Source: Flagellimonas lutaonensis (GTDB lineage: Bacteria > Bacteroidota > Bacteroidia > Flavobacteriales > Flavobacteriaceae). Taken from it: a DNA stretch of 64,000 bases. Position numbers and translations under genes: made by a program. The notes below the pieces were generated by a model. It saw only the letters and a program-made list of their open reading frames with translations. It searched no databases and was not told the origin of the DNA. The DNA lies in contig NZ_CP011071.1 of the NCBI RefSeq assembly GCF_000963865.1, positions 1,554,501 through 1,618,500 of the forward strand, given 5' to 3'. Positions 1-6,284 of this stretch are shown here, in pieces; the stretch's first letter is position 1, and each line of letters opens with the position of its first letter.

Positions 1-105
1 GTACTGCATGATGGTAAAATCGTGAAGTCAGGCGATAAAGAACTGGCCCTGGAGTTGGAAGAAAAGGGTTACGATTGGATCAAACAGGAAGCAACGGTTC
101 AATAG
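1..105 (+). CDS. sufC: SufC, Fe-S assembly ATPase, C-terminal end only
   Basis: The first 34 codons visible are the tail of a gene that begins outside the window, ending with TAG at 103-105. The encoded piece starts [16 protein letters not shown] and ends near YDWIKQ, which is how SufC ABC-type ATPases end, after the Walker B and H-loop region. SufC is the cytoplasmic ATPase of the SufBC2D scaffold that builds Fe-S clusters. Identification rests on this short tail plus sufD, sufS and sufE downstream; the catalytic motifs are outside the window. Confidence 0.85.
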   Translation, partial: VLHDGKIVKSGDKELALELEEKGYDWIKQEATVQ

Positions 106-136
106 TTGATGGTTTAAGGGTTTCTGGTTTCAGGTT
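106..136. repeat. Intergenic repeat upstream of the four-helix-bundle gene
   Basis: The spacer between sufC and the next gene is made of GTTTAAGGG, GTTTCTGG and TTTCAGG units. The reverse complement of the palindrome at 59706-59768 carries the same series almost unchanged (GTTTAAGG, TTTCTGGTT, GTTA), so both belong to one dispersed family. An inverted, decayed version lies in the last 50 bp of the following gene (about 550-595, AACTTGAAAC, AGAAACCAAA). Confidence 0.55.
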
Positions 137-595
137 ATGGCTACAATAAGATATTTTGAAGACTTGGATATTTGGCAGGAAGCAAGGCGATTGTCTAAGG
201 AAATAATTGAAATATCCACATCGACCGACTTGAAATCAGATTTTAGACTTAGAGATCAAATAAAGGCTTCTTCAGGTTCTGTCATGGACAATATTGCTGA
301 AGGATTCGAAAGGGATGGAAATAGGGAATTCATACAATTTTTGTCCATCGCAAAATCATCAGCAGGTGAGACAAGGTCGCAACTGCATCGTATTTACGAT
401 AATGGATACTTAAACGAAGAAAGTTTTATTAAGCTGGTAGAGGATTACAAAGTTTTGAGTAAGCGAATAGCAAATTTCATAGCCTATCTCAGCAAAGAGG
501 ATTTCAAAGGTTTGAAGTTCAAAAATAGAGGGGCAAACAATAGTAACTTGAAACATCAAACTATGTTTGATGACAAACAAGAAACCAAAGAGTAA
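137..595 (+). CDS. Four-helix bundle protein (S23/IVP family) inserted in the suf operon
   Basis: A 152-residue protein of the 23S rRNA intervening-sequence / four-helix-bundle family (TIGR02436, related to the Avd accessory protein of diversity-generating retroelements). Family marks are FEDLDIWQEAR at residues 7-17, LRDQIKASSGSVMDNIAEGFER around 37-58 and REFIQFLSIAKSSAGE around 63-78. Normal members have about 120 residues; the final 30 (from GANNSNL) are polar and seem to be read through repeat DNA. No enzymatic role is known for the family. It splits sufC from sufD, and its TAA overlaps the sufD ATG by one base, so sufD translation may depend on it. Suf clusters normally lack this gene, so I infer an insertion. 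Confidence 0.85.
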   Translation: MATIRYFEDLDIWQEARRLSKEIIEISTSTDLKSDFRLRDQIKASSGSVMDNIAEGFERDGNREFIQFLSIAKSSAGETRSQLHRIYDNGYLNEESFIKLVEDYKVLSKRIANFIAYLSKEDFKGLKFKNRGANNSNLKHQTMFDDKQETKE

Positions 596-1911
596 TGGAT
601 TTAAAAGACAAGCTTATATCATCGTTTATGGCGTTTGAGAACAATGTTGATGTCGACCACCCGGTGCACGACATCCGTTCAGAGGCCATCAAGAATTTTG
701 AAGAGAAAGGGTTTCCGACCAAAAAACAGGAAGCCTGGAAGTATACCTCGTTGAACAGTCTTCAAAAGGTTGACTTCACTGTGTTTCCCAAAGAGGAGAA
801 TACCTTAGAGTACAAAGACATCAAAAAGTACTTCCTGCATGAGATCGACACGTATAAAATAGTGTTCATCGATGGAATCTACAGCAGTTACCTCTCTGAA
901 ACAACCCATGACGGCGTTGATGTATGTTTAATGAGCTCGGCATTGACCAAGCCCATGTACAAACCGATAATCGATGTGTATTTCAACCAGGTTGCCTCTA
1001 AAGAAGAATCGCTGACCACCTTGAACACGGCGTTCAGTAAAGAGGGGGCCTACATTTATATTCCAAAGAACAAGGCTCCAAGAAAGCCTATTCAAATCTT
1101 GCACCTGGCCACGGGCAATGAGGCGGCTTTGATGTTGCAGCCCCGTAATCTGATCATCGCCGAAGAAAATGCCGAACTTCAGATAATAGAACGCCATCAA
1201 AGTTTGACCGGCAATGAGGTATTTACCAATTCGGTGACCGAGATTTTTGCTGCCAAAGATGCCATTGTCGATTACTACAAGGTACAGAACGATGCCAAGA
1301 CCGCCTCTTTGATAGACAATACCTATATCTCGCAGAAAGATAATAGTGTAGTGCGGGTACACACCTTTTCTTTTGGTGGAAAGTTGACACGTAACAACCT
1401 CAATTTTTACCAAAACGGTGAGCGTATCGACTCCACTTTGAAAGGGGTTACCATTTTGGGCGAAAAACAACACGTGGATCACCACACCTTGGTACACCAT
1501 TCACAACCCAATTGCGAGAGCCACCAAGACTACAAAGGTATTTTCGGGGAACGCTCCACAGGCGTTTTCAACGGCAAGATCATTGTCGACAAGATTGCCC
1601 AAAAGACCAATGCTTTTCAACAGAACAACAATGTGTTGATAAGTGATAAGGCTACGGTTAACAGCAAACCCCAATTGGAGATTTTTGCCGATGATGTAAA
1701 ATGCTCGCACGGGTGTACCATAGGCCAGTTGGACAAAGAAGCTCTGTTCTATCTGCAATCCAGGGGTATCCCCAAAAAAGAAGCGACCGCCCTTTTGATG
1801 TACGCCTTTGCCAACAACGTGTTGGAGAGTGTGCGCATACCCGAACTGAAGGCCCGGATCAATAAATTGATCGCCAACAAGCTGGGGGTTCGGCTGGGGT
1901 TTGAGCTATAA
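595..1911 (+). CDS. sufD: SufD, Fe-S cluster scaffold subunit
   Basis: A 438-residue SufD, the partner of SufB and SufC in the cytosolic scaffold on which Fe-S clusters are assembled. The N-terminal helix carries KKQEAWKYTSLNSL (about residues 43-56), and the C-terminal beta-helix holds DHHTLVHHSQPNCES and KCSHGCTIGQLD, the latter typical of SufB/SufD family members. The start is the ATG that overlaps the previous stop (TAATG). It is followed by sufS after 35 bp. Length and order fit the Bacteroidota sufBCDS arrangement, interrupted here only by the four-helix-bundle gene. Confidence 0.95.
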   Translation: MDLKDKLISSFMAFENNVDVDHPVHDIRSEAIKNFEEKGFPTKKQEAWKYTSLNSLQKVDFTVFPKEENTLEYKDIKKYFLHEIDTYKIVFIDGIYSSYLSETTHDGVDVCLMSSALTKPMYKPIIDVYFNQVASKEESLTTLNTAFSKEGAYIYIPKNKAPRKPIQILHLATGNEAALMLQPRNLIIAEENAELQIIERHQSLTGNEVFTNSVTEIFAAKDAIVDYYKVQNDAKTASLIDNTYISQKDNSVVRVHTFSFGGKLTRNNLNFYQNGERIDSTLKGVTILGEKQHVDHHTLVHHSQPNCESHQDYKGIFGERSTGVFNGKIIVDKIAQKTNAFQQNNNVLISDKATVNSKPQLEIFADDVKCSHGCTIGQLDKEALFYLQSRGIPKKEATALLMYAFANNVLESVRIPELKARINKLIANKLGVRLGFEL

Positions 1912-1946
1912 ACGAATTTTATGGTATTTGAACGGGAACTTTCTTC

Positions 1947-3173
1947 ATGATAGACGCTGCATATAACATAGAAACCATACGTAAAGACTTCCCAATACTC
2001 AGTCGAGAGGTCAATGGAAAGCCCTTGGTCTATTTTGACAACGCAGCCACCTCGCAGACCCCGCAACAGGTCATCGATGTCATCGTTGACTATTACCAGC
2101 GATACAACGCCAATATACACCGAGGGGTACATACCCTCTCACAAGAGGCCACAGATGCCTATGAAGAGGCACGTATCAAGATCCAAAGGCATTTCAATAT
2201 TGCAAAGCCCCACGAAGTGATCTTTACTTCTGGGACCACGCATGCCATCAATTTGGTGGCCAACGGCTTTTCTTCCTTTTTGAAAAAGGGCGATGAGGTC
2301 TTGGTCTCGGCCATGGAACACCATAGCAATATTGTGCCCTGGCAAATGCTCTGCGATCGAACAGGGGCCGTTTTAAAGGTGATTCCCATGAATCTCGAGG
2401 GGGAATTGATCATGGAAGAATACCACAAACTGCTTTCCGAAAAAGTCAAATTGGTGTTCTGTAACCATGTTTCGAATGCGCTGGGAACGGTAAATCCCAT
2501 AAAAGAAATTATCGATGCGGCCCATAGGGCAGGTGCCGCCGTGCTGGTAGATGGTGCCCAGGCGGCCCCGCACATCAAGGCCGATATGCAGGCCTTGGAT
2601 GCGGATTTCTATACCGTTTCGGCCCATAAGATGTGTGGCCCCACCGGGGTGGGAATGCTGTACGGTAAAAAGGAATGGCTGCAAAAATTGCCCCCCTATC
2701 AAGGCGGGGGTGAAATGATTGCCGAAGTCACCTTTGAAAAGACCACCTATGCCGATCTGCCCCATAAATTTGAAGCAGGCACGCCCAATGTCTGCGGTGG
2801 CATCGCTTTCGGAGCAGCACTCGATTATATGAACAGTATTGGTTTTGGGGCAATAGCCGCGTATGAGCATGAATTGCTGCAATACGCTACCGAAAAGCTG
2901 CTAGAAATCGAAGGACTCAAAATCTACGGTACGGCAAAAGAAAAAACATCCGTCATATCGTTCAACATAGAAGGTGTTCATCCATATGATATTGGCACCA
3001 TTCTCGATAAACTGGGCATTGCCGTACGCACCGGCCATCACTGTGCACAGCCCATTATGGATTTCTACCAGATACCCGGTACGGTCCGTGCCAGCTTTAG
3101 CTTCTACAATACCAAGCAAGAAATCGATGGGTTGGTAGAAGGGGTGAAAAGGGCCAAAACGATGCTTTTGTAG
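1947..3173 (+). CDS. sufS: SufS, cysteine desulfurase
   Basis: A 408-residue PLP-dependent group II cysteine desulfurase. It removes sulfur from cysteine, giving alanine and an enzyme persulfide that SufE accepts. The PLP lysine is K228 in VSAHKMCGPTG, the nucleophile is C366 in RTGHHCAQP, and VDGAQAAPH with the upstream SGTTHAIN loop forms the cofactor pocket. The group II (SufS/CsdA) type follows from RTGHHCAQP close to the C-terminus. It lies 35 bp after sufD and before sufE, which has its own promoter. Confidence 0.96.
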   Translation: MIDAAYNIETIRKDFPILSREVNGKPLVYFDNAATSQTPQQVIDVIVDYYQRYNANIHRGVHTLSQEATDAYEEARIKIQRHFNIAKPHEVIFTSGTTHAINLVANGFSSFLKKGDEVLVSAMEHHSNIVPWQMLCDRTGAVLKVIPMNLEGELIMEEYHKLLSEKVKLVFCNHVSNALGTVNPIKEIIDAAHRAGAAVLVDGAQAAPHIKADMQALDADFYTVSAHKMCGPTGVGMLYGKKEWLQKLPPYQGGGEMIAEVTFEKTTYADLPHKFEAGTPNVCGGIAFGAALDYMNSIGFGAIAAYEHELLQYATEKLLEIEGLKIYGTAKEKTSVISFNIEGVHPYDIGTILDKLGIAVRTGHHCAQPIMDFYQIPGTVRASFSFYNTKQEIDGLVEGVKRAKTMLL

Positions 3174-3195
3174 CGTGCCAATACTTTGCCAATCT

Positions 3196-3227
3196 TTTGA
3201 TTAACCTTCTTTCAAATTGTATTTTTG
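3196..3227 (+). promoter_or_regulatory. Bacteroidota sigma-type promoter for sufE
   Basis: TTTG at 3196-3199 and TATTTTTG at 3220-3227 are separated by 20 bp, matching the Bacteroidota -33/-7 consensus TTTG...TAnnTTTG. The leader then carries a small hairpin, CTCCCT/AGGGAG at 3242-3257, just before the sufE ATG at 3272. This makes sufE and the DUF59 gene a separate transcript, at least in part. Confidence 0.7.
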
Positions 3228-3271
3228 CAAGAAACGAACCGCTCCCTTTTTAGGGAGATCAATAGTAGCTT

Positions 3272-3694
3272 ATGACCATTGCCGAGATACAAGACGAAAT
3301 AGTTGAAGAGTTTTCAATGTTCGATGATTGGATGCAGCGCTATGAGTATATGATCGAGTTGGGCAAATCATTGCCCTTGATCGATGAAAAATATAAGACC
3401 GATGACAATCTGATCAAAGGCTGCCAAAGCAAGGTATGGGTGCATGCCGAACTTCAAGGTGACAAATTGATCTTTACGGCCGATAGCGATGCCATCATCA
3501 CCAAGGGCATCATTGCTATTTTGATACGGGTTTTCAGCAATCAAAAACCACAAGATATCATCGAGGCCGATACTGATTTTATCGATAAGATCGGCCTGAA
3601 AGAGCACTTATCGCCCACAAGGGCCAATGGCTTGGTCAGCATGATCAAGCAATTGAAGTTGTATGCGGTGGCCTATCAAACACAATTAAATTAG
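3272..3694 (+). CDS. sufE: SufE, sulfur acceptor for SufS
   Basis: A 140-residue SufE. It takes persulfide sulfur from SufS and passes it to the SufBCD scaffold. The acceptor cysteine is C51 in NLIKGCQSKVW, at the same position as in E. coli SufE. The N-terminus IAEIQDEIVEEFSMFDDWMQRYEYMIELG and the C-terminal GLKEHLSPTRANGLVSMI segment are family hallmarks (shown in part by position 4-31 and 113-131). It has its own promoter at 3196-3227 and is followed by a palindromic repeat. Confidence 0.95.
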   Translation: MTIAEIQDEIVEEFSMFDDWMQRYEYMIELGKSLPLIDEKYKTDDNLIKGCQSKVWVHAELQGDKLIFTADSDAIITKGIIAILIRVFSNQKPQDIIEADTDFIDKIGLKEHLSPTRANGLVSMIKQLKLYAVAYQTQLN

Positions 3695-3759
3695 TTTATG
3701 GGTTTCTGGCCTACGGCCAAGTTTATAAGTTTACCAAAAACACCTATAAACCCATAAAC
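3694..3759. repeat. Palindromic intergenic repeat after sufE
   Basis: Perfect 12-bp arms GTTTATGGGTTT (3694-3705) and AAACCCATAAAC (3748-3759) enclose a 42-bp centre containing TGGCCTACGGCCA. The left arm begins at the last base of the sufE stop codon. It resembles other GGGTTT/AAACCC intergenic palindromes in this window (59706-59768). It lacks a T-tract, so it is more likely a dispersed repeat than a terminator. Confidence 0.7.
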
Positions 3760-3778
3760 AATAAACTTTAGTTTAGAA

Positions 3779-4111
3779 ATGAGCGAGGAAACAACAACAA
3801 TAGACACCGCCGAATTGGGCGAAAAAATAGTAAGGGTCTTAAAGACGATTTACGATCCGGAGATTCCAGTGGATATTTATGAACTGGGATTGATTTATGA
3901 TGTCTTTGTCAACGAAGACAACGACGTTAAGATACTGATGACCCTTACCTCACCGAACTGCCCGGTGGCAGAAACGCTTCCGGTAGAAGTAGAGGAAAAG
4001 GTAAAGTCGCTGGATGCCGTTAAGGATGCGGAGGTCGAAATCACTTTTGATCCTCCGTGGACACAGGATCTTATGAGTGAGGAGGCCAAATTGGAATTGG
4101 GACTTCTATAG
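3779..4111 (+). CDS. DUF59/MIP18 family Fe-S assembly protein (SufT-like)
   Basis: A 110-residue protein that is essentially one MIP18/DUF59 domain. Seen are the family motifs TIYDPEIPVDIYELGLIY (residues about 22-39), MTLTSPNCPVAETLP with conserved C61, and FDPPWTQDLMSEEAKLELG at the C-terminus. Relatives (SufT, YitW, PaaD, eukaryotic CIAO2) help mature or deliver Fe-S clusters. Its place directly after sufE supports a Suf role in the cytoplasm; the exact step is not shown by sequence. Confidence 0.9.
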   Translation: MSEETTTIDTAELGEKIVRVLKTIYDPEIPVDIYELGLIYDVFVNEDNDVKILMTLTSPNCPVAETLPVEVEEKVKSLDAVKDAEVEITFDPPWTQDLMSEEAKLELGLL

Positions 4112-4127
4112 TCTTATCTGTACCAAT

Positions 4128-4195
4128 GTCATCCTCAGCGCAGTCGAAGGGGAATGCAATTGCTCATAAGTTAGAAGTACGAAGTTAGAAATACG
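4128..4195. repeat. Intergenic repeat fragments before pspC
   Basis: Two unlike pieces fill this spacer. GTCATCCTCAGCGCAGTCGA (4128-4147) is a half of a widespread Bacteroidota intergenic repeat; a related palindrome sits inside hsdR at 52147-52172. It is followed by a tandem pair of 14-bp units, AAGTTAGAAGTACG (4168-4181) and AAGTTAGAAATACG (4182-4195). Confidence 0.6.
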
Positions 4196-4198
4196 AAA

Positions 4199-4426
4199 AT
4201 GGCCAATAGAAGATTGACAAAATCTAATGATCAAATGCTTTTAGGCGTCTGTGGCGGTATTGCCGAGTTTATTGACTGGCCAAAACAGACTGTAAGGATT
4301 CTATGGTTGGCATTAACAATATTTGGGGGCTTAGGAATCTTTGCCTATCTAATCTTGGGTTTTGTTATGCCCCCACCATCTTCGGATAAGGGCAATTTTG
4401 ATATTGATGATTATAGGGTTGAGTAG
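4199..4426 (+). CDS. PspC domain membrane protein
   Basis: A 75-residue protein made of one PspC domain: MANRRLTKSNDQMLLGVCGGIAEFIDWP followed by a hydrophobic segment at about residues 32-56 ending FVMPPP. PspC proteins are small inner-membrane proteins linked to envelope stress responses; here no pspA or pspB is near, so only the domain name is safe. It is followed by the DUF2480 gene after 20 bp and may share its transcript. Confidence 0.85.
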   Translation: MANRRLTKSNDQMLLGVCGGIAEFIDWPKQTVRILWLALTIFGGLGIFAYLILGFVMPPPSSDKGNFDIDDYRVE

Positions 4427-4446
4427 TTTAAAAGATAAATTAAGGG

Positions 4447-4950
4447 ATGTCTGATATAGTTAACAGAGTTGCCCAGAGCAAACTGGTCACTTTTGATTTG
4501 GAAGCATACTACCCAGAGGGCAAAAGGGTGCTTTTCGATATCAAAGATTGGCTGCACGAAGGGTTGATTCTTCGTGAAAAAGAGTTTCGTGCAAAAGTTA
4601 CCGAACATGATTGGTCGCAGTATGCCGATGCCTTTGTGGCCCTCACCTGTTCCACCGACGCCATTGTGCCTGGCTGGGCCTTTATGTTGCTGGCCTCCCG
4701 ATTGCAGCCCCATGCCAAAAAAGTGGTGCAAGGTGATTTGGAAATCCTTGAGACGTTGCTCTACAACGATATCCTTCAGAATTTGGATGTTTCCGACCTT
4801 GCCGACAAGCCCGTAATCATCAAGGGCTGTTCAAACAAGCCAGTGCCCAAGAACGCCTATCTGATGGCCGTGGCAAAGATTCAACCGGTCGCCAAGAGCA
4901 TTATGTACGGCGAGGCATGTTCCTCAGTGCCCATCCACAAGAAAAAATAG
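4447..4950 (+). CDS. DUF2480 family protein
   Basis: A 167-residue cytoplasmic protein of the DUF2480 family, nearly restricted to Bacteroidota. Recognisable parts are the N-terminal IVNRVAQSKLVTFDLE, DWSQYADAFVALTCSTDAIVP in the middle and the C-terminal VAKSIMYGEACSSVPI with two nearby cysteines earlier (KGCSNKPVP). No biochemical role is known to me. It is commonly found beside a DUF3078 gene, as here. Confidence 0.9.
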   Translation: MSDIVNRVAQSKLVTFDLEAYYPEGKRVLFDIKDWLHEGLILREKEFRAKVTEHDWSQYADAFVALTCSTDAIVPGWAFMLLASRLQPHAKKVVQGDLEILETLLYNDILQNLDVSDLADKPVIIKGCSNKPVPKNAYLMAVAKIQPVAKSIMYGEACSSVPIHKKK

Positions 4951-4980
4951 TCCCTAAAGGCCTAAGCGAGTGACAATTCG

Positions 4981-4988
4981 TACTTTTG
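4981..4988 (+). promoter_or_regulatory. Probable -7 element for the DUF3078 gene
   Basis: TACTTTTG matches the Bacteroidota -7 box TAnnTTTG, 29 bp before the ATG at 5017. I see no good TTTG at the expected distance upstream, so strength is uncertain. Confidence 0.45.
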
Positions 4989-5016
4989 TGTTTCTAATTG
5001 CTAAAACACTAACAGT

Positions 5017-5943
5017 ATGAAGAACTTGATCACTTTTTGGTGTGCCCTTTTGGCCACCACTATGGTCCTGGCCCAAACCAAAGAAGAACTGAAGGCCCAG
5101 ATTGCCCCAAAGAAAGATTCCATTGCGGCGATTCAGGGTAGGGTCGATGCCCTGCAGGCCCAAATAGATGCGCTTCCCGGTTGGCGGGTGGGTGCCTTTG
5201 GCACCATAGGCGGCAGTATTTCAAACTTCAACAACTGGTATGCACAAGGGTTTCCGAACAACTCATCGGGCAACATCGGTTTTACCGTCAATGCCTATGC
5301 CAATCTGAAGCAAGAAAAATTCTTTTGGCGAAATTCATTGAACACGAACCTTTCGTGGGTAAAGTTGGATGACGAAGACGACCCCAACGATGAAGATGGT
5401 TTTCGCGAGGCCACCGATGTGTTCAATCTGACGTCCCTGTATGGCAGAAACATCAGTGAAAAATGGGCGGTATCCGGTTTGATGGAATACCGAACCACCA
5501 TCTTGAGCAATTTCAACGATCCGGGATACCTTGACCTTGGTGTTGGTATGACATGGACACCCATTGACGATTTGGTCGTGGTGATACATCCGCTGAACTA
5601 CAACTTTGTTTTTGCGGAAGATGATACCATTTTCAATTCTTCTGCAGGAGCCAAGATTGTGGCCGATTACACGAGAAAGATAGGGGCCATTAACTTCAAG
5701 TCGAATCTTTCAATGTTCCAGAGTTATGAGGATGGTGATTTGAGCAACTGGACGTGGATCAATTCATTCTCGTACACGCTTTGGAAGGCCATCGGGGTCG
5801 GTTTCGATTTCGGATTGCGGAACAACAAGCAGGAAGCCCTCAATTACGAAATCAACACCCTCGGAAATACGGGCGCCACTTTTGATAACATAGATAACGA
5901 TCTACAAACCTACTGGACGTTGGGGTTGAGCTATTTGTTCTAA
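5017..5943 (+). CDS. DUF3078 outer-membrane-like protein
   Basis: A 308-residue exported protein with a signal peptide (about residues 1-19, cleavage after VLAQ), a short charged helical stretch (KEELKAQIAPKKDSIAAIQG), and then alternating amphipathic strands ending in the aromatic YWTLGLSYLF, the usual last strand of an outer-membrane beta-barrel. This matches the DUF3078 family of Bacteroidota. Substrate or role is unknown. A strong terminator follows after 22 bp. Confidence 0.88.
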   Translation: MKNLITFWCALLATTMVLAQTKEELKAQIAPKKDSIAAIQGRVDALQAQIDALPGWRVGAFGTIGGSISNFNNWYAQGFPNNSSGNIGFTVNAYANLKQEKFFWRNSLNTNLSWVKLDDEDDPNDEDGFREATDVFNLTSLYGRNISEKWAVSGLMEYRTTILSNFNDPGYLDLGVGMTWTPIDDLVVVIHPLNYNFVFAEDDTIFNSSAGAKIVADYTRKIGAINFKSNLSMFQSYEDGDLSNWTWINSFSYTLWKAIGVGFDFGLRNNKQEALNYEINTLGNTGATFDNIDNDLQTYWTLGLSYLF

Positions 5944-5965
5944 CCGCGCTATGGTTTTCTTGAAT

Positions 5966-5999
5966 AAAAAAGCCCCGACGGTACCGTCGGGGCTTTTTT
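5966..5999. terminator. Strong bidirectional intrinsic terminator
   Basis: A perfect 34-nt palindrome: A6 and GCCCCGACG (5972-5980), a GTAC centre, then CGTCGGGGC (5985-5993) and T6 (5994-5999). GC-rich stem flanked by A and T tracts on both sides works for either strand. It ends the transcript of the DUF3078 gene. The next gene begins at 6285, and the rest of that spacer holds the candidate operator at 6232-6262. Confidence 0.93.
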
Positions 6000-6231
6000 A
6001 ATGAAAGTAGGTTTAAAAAATTGGGGTATTTCTATAACCTTAAGCAGTAAGTACAAGTGAGTTTTGGGGATAAACACTATTACTTAATCAGAGATAAAGA
6101 TACCATCACCACAGCGAAATTGCTAAGATTTTGTTGCCAAACAATCGTTTTTTGTTGTGGGGCAAACCAACGGTCCGGTTTTATCGATGAATGGTTACCA
6201 TAAAGCAACATCATAATTATCACCGTGGTAA

Positions 6232-6262
6232 CATTTGGCACAAGACTGTTAGTGGTTGGTAC
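6232..6262 (+). promoter_or_regulatory. Candidate operator of the hybrid regulator (autoregulation)
   Basis: TTTGGCAC (6234-6241) is followed exactly 21 bp later by GTTGGTAC (6255-6262, 6 of 8 matches). The 23-bp window 6232-6254 matches 9165-9187 at 18 positions, including CATTTGGCAC and TTAGTG. Direct half-sites 21 bp apart are what AraC-type regulators bind, and this copy lies just in front of a gene ending in an AraC domain. The rest of the 5944-6284 spacer shows only AT-rich sequence and the terminator. Confidence 0.55.
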
Positions 6263-6284
6263 TATTAAAAACTAATATGGTCAA

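Noticed and set aside
928-1500. A 190-codon open frame antisense to sufD
   Set aside because: It lies wholly within sufD, has no family features, and follows from the codon bias of the true gene.
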